This document shows, one piece after another, positions 33,075-43,164 of a DNA stretch of 64,000 nt (the stretch's first letter is position 1; every line of letters starts with the position of its first letter). The notes beneath the pieces are model-generated. The model was not told where the DNA came from, ran no database searches, and worked only from the letters and a program-made list of their open reading frames with translations. The translations under genes and the position numbers were made by a program. This stretch comes from Desmodesmus armatus. Its lineage: Eukaryota > Chlorophyta > Chlorophyceae > Sphaeropleales > Scenedesmaceae. The stretch is taken from the NCBI GenBank assembly GCA_007449985.2, contig VIIQ02000825.1, forward strand, positions 62,001 to 126,000. The letters run 5' to 3'.

Positions 33075-34158
33075 CCCCGGCTGATTCTCAACCTATACAC
33101 ACTGCACAGTCCCAGTTCCTCCCAGCCTGGCATGAGACTCCAACACCCCAGGCGTTCCCTGCCCATCCCAATCCCCTCATAATACTCCCATCAATCAAAC
33201 CTGGACACCTGTGACCACGCAAATTGTCCCCATATCAGCCCTGCACACCCCATCACGATCGTGCGGCATGCGCCCAGTAAGTCCCATCAGAAGTCACACA
33301 CCCTTCCACCCCCAACACAACTGTTGTCCCCACCAAACGCGGTGCAGTGCACCACCACTCACAACCCTGCTGTGCTGATTGCAACGGCCACCTCCCCGTC
33401 CTCCTCGACAGTGAAGATGGAGCCCCATCTGCGCCAGAAAGAGACAAGGGATAGCACAGGCGACGGGCCTCGCAGCCATGCCAGTGGTACCCCCGAGCCC
33501 AGCCGGACATCCACCCCCACCCGTCGCCAATCTCGCCTCATCTGCTGCTGCAGCTGCGAGCGGAACCGGCACGCGACAGCCTTAGCCGTGAACCGCCCGC
33601 TGCTGGATGCTGCTGCAGCAGGGCCCTGGCTGCCCCCACTGCTACCCTGGTGGCCGTCCGTGCTGCTACTGGTGCTGGTGGTGCTGCTGCTGGTAGTGGT
33701 GCTGTCAGCACTGTCCTGGCTGCTGACAGGCTGGCTAGTGCTGTAGCAACTGCTGCGCACCAGCCAGATGGACTCCAACAGTAGCAGCCGCATGTATGTC
33801 AACAGCTGCTGCTGCGCCAGCGGCGGGGCCCACACGCTGTCATCATCAAGCAGCAGGACCCGGCTGCTGCTGACTGGGACGACTGCTCCCGGCTGCACCA
33901 GTTGCCATAGCTGTGCAAACCACTGCCATGCTGCAGCTGCCACAGGGCACTCCACAAACAAGTGCGTGAGGGTCTCCAGCTGCGGCTGCTGCTGGCACTT
34001 ATGTGCAGGGCAGTTGAACTGCGCTGGGTCCGTCCTGCCTGAGGACAGCATGCGCCTTGCACCCACCTTCACCCCTGCATGCAACAAGCGCCACCCAAAC
34101 GCCCGCAGCGACCGCGGCAGCCGTTTGTGCCCTGTCCTCCTGTAAGCGGCCACCCACT
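33075..34158 (-). pseudogene. L1-B ORF2 C-terminal fragment with 3' UTR
   Basis: On the minus strand the frame 34153-33359 encodes KRLPRSLRAFGWRLLHAGVK, the CCHC knuckle (CPAHKC...HLFVEC), a Ser/Thr-rich linker, RRDWRRVGVDVR and the terminal AVAISTAGL. About 280 bp of 3' UTR follow toward 33075. It agrees with the fuller L1-B copy, with substitutions only, and is open throughout. The join at 34158 to the D-family tail and at about 33075 to L1-A cut it on both sides. Confidence 0.85.
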
Positions 34159-34624
34159 GATGGCTTTTTGTGTGGCAATGAGTAGCTGTCTTTTGTCTGT
34201 GTGTCTCTAATGGCTTTCATGATTTGTGTTGGTTTGTGTTGTATCTTGGCTCTGTAGGGTTGCAGCATGTGAGTGTCTTAGCACTGCTTTTGACATATGG
34301 ATGGTGAGTCATTAGACCGGTCCATGGGCCTTGCCATATTGGGGCAAACATGGACTGTGACCTGCCGCAGTTGGTCTACGGACGGCTGTGGTGTATAGAG
34401 GACACTGGGCGCACGGTCAGGCCCTTGATGCCCTTCGGGGTTGCTTCTCACGGAGCTGTCTGCACGGCCCTGCGATGGTGTCCCCTGCACAAGGGTGCCG
34501 TGGGGTGGGTGTCACAACAGGTTGCCCCATCCTCCCGCTGGATCTTTTTATTGAGTGAACCACCGGTTGCTTGGTCCCGCCCAATGTAACTGATCACTTC
34601 AAAAAAAAAAAAAAAAAAAAAAAA
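34159..34624 (+). mobile_element. Retroposon tail family D, plus-strand copy
   Basis: It ends GTAACTGATCACTTC followed by 24 A at 34601-34624. The last 80 bases (CAGGTTGCCCCATCCTCCCG onward) resemble the L1-A tail. No coding sequence is present. Confidence 0.8.
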
Positions 34625-35170
34625 CAGCAGCAGTCGCGGTCACAGCAGCAGGTTGGGACCCAGCAGCAGCTGCTGCCGACTCCAGACAGCTATCAGCTCG
34701 AGTCTCTGTCTCACCTCTTTGTGCAGTGCCCTGTCGCCGTGGCTGTGTGGGCTTGGTTTGCAGGTGTGTGGCTGAGGGTGCAGCCGGGAGCAGCAGTGGA
34801 CTTCAGTAGCGTTCGCATCCTGCTGCTGGATGACAGCACAGTGTGGAAGCCTCCACCAGCGCTGCAGCAGCTTTGGACATACCTGCGGCTGCTACTGCTG
34901 GAGTCCTTCTGGGTGGTTCGGTGTGCCAGCGAGGGCCGGCCGTACAGCAGTGTTGCAGTCATCCACAGGTTCAGGGCAGCACTGCAGCAGCAGCTCTCAC
35001 AGGACTGGCTTAGGTCTCAGGGGGACATCCGCCTCAACTCTGGGGTGCCTCTGTCCTGGCTACGGGGCCGCAACCCCGTCCTGTCGCCAGAGCGGTTTGA
35101 TGCTAAGTGGCAACAGCAGGGGGTGTTGTACACAGTGGCGGCAGGCATGGGCCCCCGCCTTGCGTTCTAG
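34625..35170 (+). pseudogene. L1-A2 ORF2 C-terminal fragment
   Basis: The frame encodes a short Gln tract and then DSYQLESLSHLFVQCPVAVA (zinc-knuckle region), LRLLLLESFWVVRCASEGR, QLSQDWLRSQGDIRLNSGV and PLSWLRGRNPVLSPERF, ending GPRLAF and TAG. It is clearly related to L1-A but differs at many positions, so it belongs to a separate subfamily. The frame has no start of its own: translation in this frame would begin in the D-family tail. It is a 5'-truncated copy without RT. Confidence 0.8.
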
Positions 35171-35459
35171 AGGAGGGGGTCATACGGGGGCTGGGGTGTT
35201 CGGGAGCGGGGTTGGGAAAGCGGGGGAGCCTTTTCTGTGTGGGGTTTGTTGTGCTTCTCGGGTCTTGGCTGCGTGTGTGCTTTACTCTGTATCATAGTTG
35301 TTGTTGTGCCTCTGGAGTGTGTGCGCATCACACAGGGTGTAAGCGTTTGGTCTCTGGGGGCGGCTGGCCGCTCTGGTGCCTTGCTTGGTTCGCACTGGGG
35401 CAACAATATTAGTGTTTTGTTGGCTTAGGTGTGGGGCGGATTTGGCCCTGCTGTCCGTG

Positions 35460-35761
35460 TCATCCACGGTTGGGGTGGTGACATGCTGTAGGTCCTGCTG
35501 CTGCCGCCAAGCTGTTGGCTGTGACCCTGCTGCTGTAGCGGCCCTGTCTGCAACCCGCTGCAGGACATGCTGCCGGGCTGGGCTGTCGTGCATCCACGTA
35601 GCATCATATGCTGCCATGTGGTCAGCAGTAGTGATGCGGTGGCGGCTGCTGCTGCTGCTGCTGTTACCTGTGCTGAAGCCACTCTGCAGCATCTCTGCAA
35701 AGCTGCGCTTGTGCTTCGCCTCCAGCTGTTGCAAACCTGTGCTGGGCGCCAGGTTGCCTTC
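35460..35761 (-). mobile_element. Internal L1 ORF2 fragment inserted in L1-A2 3' UTR
   Basis: The fragment encodes, on the minus strand, KHKRSFAEMLQSGFSTG and ITTADHMAAYDATWM. It is flanked by GCTGTCCGTG at 35450-35459 and 35762-35771. It has neither poly(A) nor the element's 3' end, which is unusual for a LINE insertion. Confidence 0.75.
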
Positions 35762-36562
35762 GCTGTCCGTGCATATTGGAGAGGTGTGCAGGTGTGGTGG
35801 TGCACCACGCCGGGGGTCGTTGGGCCCTCTGCGCGCTGGCTTTTGTCTAGTATAGCGACCAGCCCTGTGCTGTGTGGCCGCCGCTTGTTTGTTTTAGAGT
35901 GTTTCTTCAGCCCCTCTGTGGGGGGGCTGGCTCTGCACACCGGTGAGGTGTGTGAGTGTGGTGACGCATCGGTGGTGCTTTCTCTCGGCTCTGCGTGGAC
36001 TCGCTTGCGTCAGTGTTGCTCGCATGCTTTGTCCCTTTGCCGTTGCTTTTCTCTAGTCATTTTGCGGGTGCATGGTCGGGTCCTGGTGTCTGCTTTTTGG
36101 CAGGCTGCACTGCGACGTGCCGCCCGTGAGACCATGTGGTGGGGGTGTCGGCTTGCGCCCTCACAGGGTGTTGCCTGCCAGGTTGCGCCATCCTCTTGCC
36201 TGAGCTTTGAGGGGTGGTTTCTGTTGCTTGACTTCGCTCTTGTAACTAGTACTTATAGTGCGGAGTGCGGACCTGGGTCAATGGGCTGGCGGACCCATGC
36301 GGACCTAGTCAAAGTCCGCACAGTTTCAAAAACGGTTACTTGCAGGTTACATGACCGTGAGGGTAACGAGAACGCTGCAGCGCTGCGTATGTTATCCTTC
36401 TATGTTGAGGCTTTCCTTTGTGCACTGTATCGTCGCGTATCGTTGTGAACTGGCACCTAGAGTCCCATCATAACCTCCATCACAACAGCACGTTCAATCT
36501 GTGGAGACGATATCAGCTCGTTTACCCGCTTCTACGTGCTAATGTAGACCCTTAAGATTATC

Positions 36563-39500
36563 ATGGCTCGGGGCAGCAAAGGCAAACAAGCTCCTGCAAG
36601 CAAAGCAGGCACTGCAAAGCCATCAGCAGCACAGGTGCAGGAGCAGGATGCCAAGCACGATGCACACGTCCCTCAAAAGCGCAAGAGGGCCCCAAAAGCA
36701 GCTGCAGCACAGCACTTTGATGATGACAGCGACCAAGAGCTGCTGGAAGACCTGGAGGACGGCGAGTGAGACCCAACAGCAGCAGACAGTGAGCTTGCTG
36801 ACGACATCCTGGGTGGCCTTTACGACGAGTCGGAGGACAGCCAGGAGGAGTCAGACCAGGAGGCAGATGCACACCAGCAACGCACGGAGCCAAAAGCCTC
36901 AGCAAGGTAATGAGCGAGCCAGACAGCCAGCCTGTGCCATGTCTGTTGGTTCCATGTCTGTTGGTGGTGTTGGCAAAGTGGGACAGGCAGTGATGGTGTT
37001 GCTGCTTTACAAGTATTGAGGCAGTGTTGCTGATTCTATTTCACAACTTCCGTTTGTGTTTGTTCCTCCAGCCAGCACGCACACCCAAAACACACCTGAT
37101 GCTTGGCACTGCTGCAGATACACACCAGCAGAGGTGAAGCAGCTGGTGGAGAAGCGACGGCTGGCCGGGAACAACAACACTGCAGGCCAGTATGAGGGCC
37201 TCCGCGTGCACCTTGTGGTGAGTGCACGCAAACTCAGGCACCCACAGCATGGCAGCGGCTGAGTAGAATGGCAGCGGCTGAGTAGAACAGCACACCCACT
37301 CCCCACACTTGCGACCGTTGGCTATAGTGCATGTCACAAGCATGTGCATGCCTTGCATCAATGTATCTTGCCATTAGCTGCACGCCTTTGACTTTGACTT
37401 TGCGCTTGGTGCCTCTGTATGTGTTCCAGGCGTTCTGCGAGTTCCAGATGACTGCTGGACAGCCCCCCGTGCGACGCAAGAACCCCTTTGACGAAACCCT
37501 GTCCGGCTCAGATGGGCCTGACCTTGCCGCCAGGTTCCTGACCTGGTACATACTGGAGGGTCACCCAGGCCTGAAGGTGAGGAAGTCAAGTGGTGTGTGT
37601 TGGGCTTACACTCTTTACCTGCACTGCCGGTGTGACAGCGGCATGGGGTACACTCAACAGGCCAAGGCAGCGCCTGGACACTTGTCAGCTGCAACTGACA
37701 CACTTATGTTTGTTGTTGTGTTGTGATGTGGCAGGGCAAGGAGGCAGCAGACTTCAAAGGTACTGCCATGTTCAAGAGGGTCCACAGCATGCTGCAGGCG
37801 GTGTTCAGGGGCCGTGGCCTGCAACTGCGTGCAAAGGGCGGCAGCAGTGGCAGCATCATGCCCAAGCGCGGCCTGCTGGCATATGAAGTGTATGCTGAGG
37901 TGTACAAGCAGTGCCAGGCGCGCAGCAAGCTTCAGGCAGGGCAGATTGATCCGCAACACCTCGACCCGCAGGACAACACCCTGGCATCCACCTTCAGCAC
38001 GTGAGTGATGCGCTTACGGTTACATCACCTGCATACATGCCTACATGCATGCATACATACAAACCTGTAGCTATGAAGCTCCAAGCGCTCATGCCAGCCA
38101 CTTCCCACATCCCAACCAAGATGTGCTCAAGGGCAGGAGAGGTGCATGCTGGAGCTGTGCAGTCAACAGCAATGTGGTGTTGTCACCGCAAAGCATGCAC
38201 CAAAGCAGCTGTGCAGATGCTGTGGCAGATCTACCCATGCCTCCCACTGACCTATGCTGTTTCCCTGTGCACGCCCTTGTTGTCGTGCTGTGATTCGCAG
38301 GGACGACCTTGTGAAGATTGCTGACCACTCGCTGGCCTCTCCCAAGGCCATAGACGCCAGGGACCTGAGCATGCTGCTAGCCATGTCTTTCACAGCAGGC
38401 AGGGGAGATGACGTGCGAGAGCGGCGGCTGTGTGAGCTCACACCACCCTTGCTGCGCACCTGCATAGGTGAGATACTGCATGCCAACTTCAGAACGCATT
38501 TTCATACAAGGGATTTGCTTTGCTTAGCTGCAGCCACGCTGTTGGTTGCAAGCCTGTGGCACAGGTTCTGACACATGTTGCTGCTGTTATTGCTTGCATG
38601 TCTTCAGGGCCTGCACACTGCTGGGTGATCGGCATCCTGCAGACCTTTGGCAAGAACCAAGGTGGCAAGCTGGCCACCAAGGGCTGCCTGAGGCACAAGG
38701 AGCCGCTGCTAGATGTGCAGTCTGCCCTCGGCCGCTACTTTGTGACCCGCTTCACACTGGGCGGTGAGGTGTTCCCTGACCCCTGCAGCCGGGATTTCCT
38801 GACTGTGAAGATCTGGCCCGGCAGGAAGGATTTCAGCAGCAGCCTGTCGTACGGCGGGCACAGGGCACGGTTCGCAAAGATCTACATGGCCCTGGACATA
38901 CGCATCAAGAAGGTGACACATGCCCCCCGGTACCACACTGTGCGCAAAGCAGACGAGGCAGGCGTGCCTGAGGAGGTGGGTACTGGAGGGATCAAGTGGG
39001 CGAGGGACAAGACATGGGCATAACATGCATTCTTGTTACACCTGTAGCTATGATGCATACTGCATGCTCGTTCAGCTAGGATATTGTTGTACGCCCTGGT
39101 GATGCAGCTGCACACACAAAAGTGCCACTCTGCTGCTGCTATTGCTGCTGCTACTGCTGCTGCTACTGCTGCTTGCGTGTGTATGTGTGTCTAGGACACC
39201 TGCCGCTTTGGCGGTTGGCGCTTGCACTCGTTGACAAGGGTGTACCTCCTGACAGCCCTCAAGCCTTCGACCCTGCTGGTCATGGGCAACTGGCCGCACG
39301 CCCACCCCTACGACCAGTACTGGAGGCCTGCGCTCATGGTCCTTACACCACAGCCCATCATCGACCTGCTGCTGCCCTGTGCAGCTGCCTTCAGGGCCAG
39401 CATTGCAGCTGCAGATGCCGCTGGGCGGCCAGTGCCGGTGTCAGCAAGGGGCATGGCAGACCTGTTGCCATACCTGGCAGGCGTGGTGTGGCAGGACTTC

Positions 39501-40505
39501 CTGGAGGTGGTGACAGACCCTGACAGGCCCACCAAGTACACCAACAACCCTGTCTACAACCTGCTGCTGAAGGGACCACAGGCAGCACTAGTCAGGTAAG
39601 ATTGACAGCACACAAGCAGATGCAGGAGGGGGGGGGGTAAGGGCCATAGGCTTTGTACATGCCCCTACGTGCAACCCATGGTGTTTACACATGCTGTGCT
39701 TGCAATTTTTGGAGTGCGCTGCTTTGCCACTGTTCCTGCCACTGCTGTTGTGTTGTGAATTATCCAGGGACCAGATGCGGCGCTTCAAGCTGGCCAAGGA
39801 CAGTGGTGCCATTTGGGTGGACAAGCCTGTGACTGAGAAGGAGATGCTGGGCATGGCCCTTCAGGGTGTCACAGACATGCAGCAGCAGTTGCAGCAGGGC
39901 CTGCTGGAGCTGCGTCAAGAGGCACAGAAGCAGCTGCAGGCCAGCAGCACTACGGCGACTGCGGCTGCAGCCGCCGAGTCGTCACCACCACCAGCAGCAG
40001 CAGCAGCAGCAGCAGGCGAGCCGCCACCAGCAGCTGCAGGCAGCAGCCATGGCCAGGTCGGATTGCAGCAGCAGAGGCAGCAGCAGCCAGTCTCTGAAGA
40101 AGAGGAACTGGCTGCTATCCTGCAGCAGCTGAAGTGCGGCCCAGATGGCCTCAGTGCTGCACAGTTGGCAGAACTGCAGCAGCAGCGGGAGGAGCTTGTT
40201 GCTGCTGAGGAAGAGGCAGCAGCAGAGGCAGATGGGGCAAGTGAGGAGGCGCCGGCAGCAGAAAGCGAGGTGAGCGGGAGTGCACTTCACACGGGTTTCT
40301 TCTGCAGAGACAGCAGGCGCGTGCCTACCAGCTATTCAAACTCAGTTGTGCTGCCTGAGAAGATCACCGCTTTTCAATCACACCTGGGCCGGCAAAGTGC
40401 TGACAATGGTCATCACCTCTGCATGTATGCCATTTGTGCATGTGCAGGAGCCAGAAGACATGCCCGAGGGGCAAGCCCGTGTGTTGCGGCAGCGGCAGCC
40501 ACCGC

Positions 40506-40542
<37 letters not shown>

Positions 40543-42098
40543 CCGCCCACGCCAACAGCAGCAGCAGGGTCCAGCACAGCACAGCAGGCAGGAGGCAGCT
40601 GACATCATGCAGATGTATGAGGTTGAAGAGCCAGACCACCAGCAGCAGATGGTCAGCAGCCCCATGTTTTACTCACCGGCAGGGGGGATGAGGCCTCGCT
40701 CACAGTTTGCTGCTCGCGCAGCCGTCTCCCCTGGTGATCACACCCACAGCTGGTGGCTGGGTGAGGAGGAGGAGCAGCAACAGCAGCAGCACATTGCTGG
40801 CATGTGTGCCGCACAGCCTTGGCGTGCAGGTCTGGTCCCACAGCAGCTGAAGCAGCAGCAGCCGCGGCTGCAGCCTGGCCATTCCATGGGCAACTTCCCA
40901 AAAAAAAGCATTCCATGGGCAACCAGCAGCTCTGGCAGCAGCCTGGTCCACAGCAGCTACAGCAGCAGCAGCAGCGGCTGCAGGCTGGCCACAGCAGCAG
41001 CAGCAGCAGCTCTTTCAGCAGCCGCCACAGCAGCTGCCGCAGCAGCAACAGCAGGGACAGCAGCAGCAGGCGACTGCTGCTTTGCTGCAGCAGCTGCGGT
41101 CGCATGTTGGCCCAGAAGGGCTCGCACTGCTGAATAGCCTTGAGCAGCAGGTGGCCAGCAATGCAGGGGCTGGTTTGCAGCAGGAGCGGCAGCAGCAGCA
41201 GCAGCAGCAGTCTGTCTTGCAAGCTGCTGCTGCTCTTCAGCAGCCCGCCCTGCAGCTGAGTGGCAACCCCTTTGGGTTCCTGGAGCCCACCATCAGCAGG
41301 TTGCCTGCGACAGCAGCAGCGCTTGGCTACAGGTCAGACATGGGGCGCTCAGCACAGGTCATGGTGGCATTGGGGGATTACATCGTAGGAAAGCTCTCAG
41401 AGCAGCAGGGAGGGCAGGGTTTGGGAGGCATGTTGGGGCCAGCGCCACCTGGGGCAGGCATGCAGCAGATACCTCCTGCTGCAGGTGCTGCTGCTGCTGC
41501 TGCTGCTGTTGGGGACGCAGCTGGGGGCGAGAGCAGCGTGGCTGAGCCTGGCCCTGTGCCTGCAATGAGCGCCTTCTCCACCTTCCGGCAGTACACCAGC
41601 TGGTACACTGATGAGCAGGCCCCCGGCTACAGCCAGACACGGATAGAGCTTGAGAAGGTAGGCTCCAGCTGGCGCAAGGGGTGTGACAAGCGCCGCTGGA
41701 GCGACCACAGGATGCTCTGGGGAGTTGTGAAGGGCAGGGCCAAGCAGCTGACAGCAGCACACAGTGCCGATGACATCGCCAGCTACGCAGATGCAGCAGC
41801 AGCGCTGGACTTGGAGTACAAGATGAAGCCCTCGGCTTACTTCACCAAGTACCTCAAGAAGAAGGGCACCAAGGTGGCAGCAGAGAGTGACAGCAGCAGC
41901 GGCCTGGCAGCTGCTGGCCAAGCGGCGCAGCTGCAGGTGCAGGGGGAGGGGGAGGGGGAGGGGAGGGGGAGGGGCAGGGGAGGGGGAGGGGGAGGGGGAG
42001 GAGGGGGCAGCAGGGGAGGCACAGGAGCAGCAGCCGCCGCGGGCGAGGGCCAGGGCTGGCAGCAGGCTGGCAGGGCCAACCAAAGGAGCAGGGGTTGA
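36563..42098 (+). CDS. Crypton tyrosine recombinase (NDC10_II-like, GCR1_C-like), nine exons
   Basis: My exon model is 36563-36906, 37118-37217, 37430-37576, 37735-38000, 38301-38467, 38608-38975, 39195-39595, 39768-40269 and 40448-42098. Every intron is GT-AG and the phases agree. Exons 2-4 give a helical core-binding region. Exons 5-7 give the recombinase: TAGRGDDVRERRLCEL (catalytic Arg), KVTHAPR (HxxR), FGGW and LTRVYLLTAL (Tyr nucleophile). This matches the NDC10_II fold shared by Cryptons and the yeast centromere protein Ndc10. After Gln/Ala-rich sequence, the C-terminus (TFRQYTSWYTDEQAPGY, GSSWRKGCDKRRWSDH) resembles GCR1_C DNA-binding domains. Oddities: in-frame TGA at 36767-36769 in an acidic stretch, a 29-bp insertion at 40895-40923 that shifts frame, and another shift near 40990. 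This copy is therefore probably inactive. Confidence 0.8.
40895..40923 (+). mobile_element. 14-base poly(A) insertion plus TSD inside the Crypton gene
   Basis: TTCCC, A8 and G lie between two copies of CATTCCATGGGCAAC (40880-40894 and 40909-40923). The net gain of 29 bases shifts the Gln-rich frame by two. The TTCC before poly(A) matches the D-family tail end. Confidence 0.85.
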
Positions 42099-42522
42099 GG
42101 GCCGGCAACACGTTGTTAATATTTGTTTTGGGGGCGCAAGATGCCAGGTTGTGGTGCAAGTTGGTCGTTGGCTGATCTTGAAGTTGTTGTTGTGATCACC
42201 GAGTTTGATCGATCCTTCAGTCGTTGATGTTATGCGTCCGCATAGCCCCTTACCAGTTGCAGTATTGTTTCTGTTGTAAATTATGATCGAACGCGCTGCA
42301 TATATCATTGCTTGTGCTTTGGTGCCACGTCAGGTGTACTGGGTGACTGTCTGCTGTGAGCGGCCAAATGCAGTCCAGCACTGGGGGGTGTGAGGGCATT
42401 GAGGAGGGGGTGCTAAGGCATGAGCCAGTCATGGTGGGGGCAGGGAGTCCGCACAGGTCCGCACCGGTCATTGCCTGAGGGTCCGCTTAGGTCCGCCAGT
42501 GGTCCGCACACTTTCCCTAACT

Positions 42523-42552
42523 TGCTAACTCTCAAAAAAAAAAAAAAAAAAA
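42523..42552 (+). mobile_element. End of the interrupted L1-A2 tail and its poly(A)
   Basis: TGCTAACTCTC is followed by a long A-run. It completes the tail begun at 36180-36247. Confidence 0.75.
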
Positions 42553-42888
42553 AGACAGCTCCGTGAGAAGCAGCCCAAGCAGCAATCCACGTTGCACACA
42601 TGTTTGATCGCCCCACTGTGCACAAGATCAACTCTCACGCAAGAGCACACCACCAACACGTACACGACACCAACACAAACCACGCACCCAGTATGCCCCC
42701 AAGTCTGACACTGTGCATAAGCAACACCCCACAACTATTAGACCGTGCAAGCACATCATGAAGTACGCGTGCACCCCTTCCAAGACACACGCCCAATACA
42801 GTCCTAGCACCCACGTCTGACCACATGTGCACTCACAGGCATGCTCAACACCGTGCACATGCTGCAAGAAACCCACACTCATGGGTTA

Positions 42889-42897
42889 TTTTTTTTT
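42889..42897 (-). mobile_element. T9-only insertion with 13-bp TSD
   Basis: CACTCATGGGTTA stands at 42876-42888 and again at 42898-42910 with nothing but nine T between. The orientation corresponds to a poly(A) tail on the minus strand. Confidence 0.8.
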
Positions 42898-43164
42898 CAC
42901 TCATGGGTTAAACACTCCCCATGCCTCCCAGCCCAGCATAAGACTCCAACACCCCACGCGTTCCCTGCCCATCCCAATCCCCTCACAGTAGTCCCAGCAA
43001 ATAAACCTGGATACCTGTGACCACGCAAATCGTCCCCATATCAGCCCTGCACACCCCAACACGATCGTCCGACACGTGCCCAGTCAATCCCGGCCGAAGT
43101 CACACACCCTTCCACCCCCGACACAACTGCTGTCCCCACCAAACGCGATGCAGTGCAGCACCCC

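Larger units (their letters stand above)
34625..36247 (+). mobile_element. L1-A2 3' part, interrupted by a Crypton element
   Basis: It comprises the ORF2 C-terminus and a 1-kb 3' UTR that runs to CTCTTGTAACT at 36247. The remaining tail, TGCTAACTCTC and poly(A), is found at 42523-42552 on the far side of the Crypton. The UTR contains a reversed 302-bp L1 fragment at 35460-35761. Confidence 0.8.
36248..42517 (+). mobile_element. Crypton-type tyrosine-recombinase element
   Basis: The element interrupts the L1-A2 tail. The five bases TAACT occur at 36243-36247 and again at 42518-42522, after which the tail continues to its poly(A). The ends are AGTACTTATAG and CACTTTCCC, without a long TIR. Both ends carry clustered copies of GCGGAC/GTCCGC: GTGCGGAGTGCGGACC and GGCGGACCCATGCGGACC at 36258-36315, and GTCCGCACAGGTCCGCACC and GGTCCGCTTAGGTCCGCC at 42449-42498. 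The single gene inside has a tyrosine recombinase and a GCR1_C-like domain, the pairing known from Cryptons. Cryptons integrate by recombination at short matching sequences, which would suit the flanking TAACT. Confidence 0.8.

Noticed and set aside
36765..36788. A 24-bp GT-AG intron removing the in-frame TGA
   Set aside because: It is far shorter than the other introns of this gene (about 160-300 bp). A point mutation is simpler.
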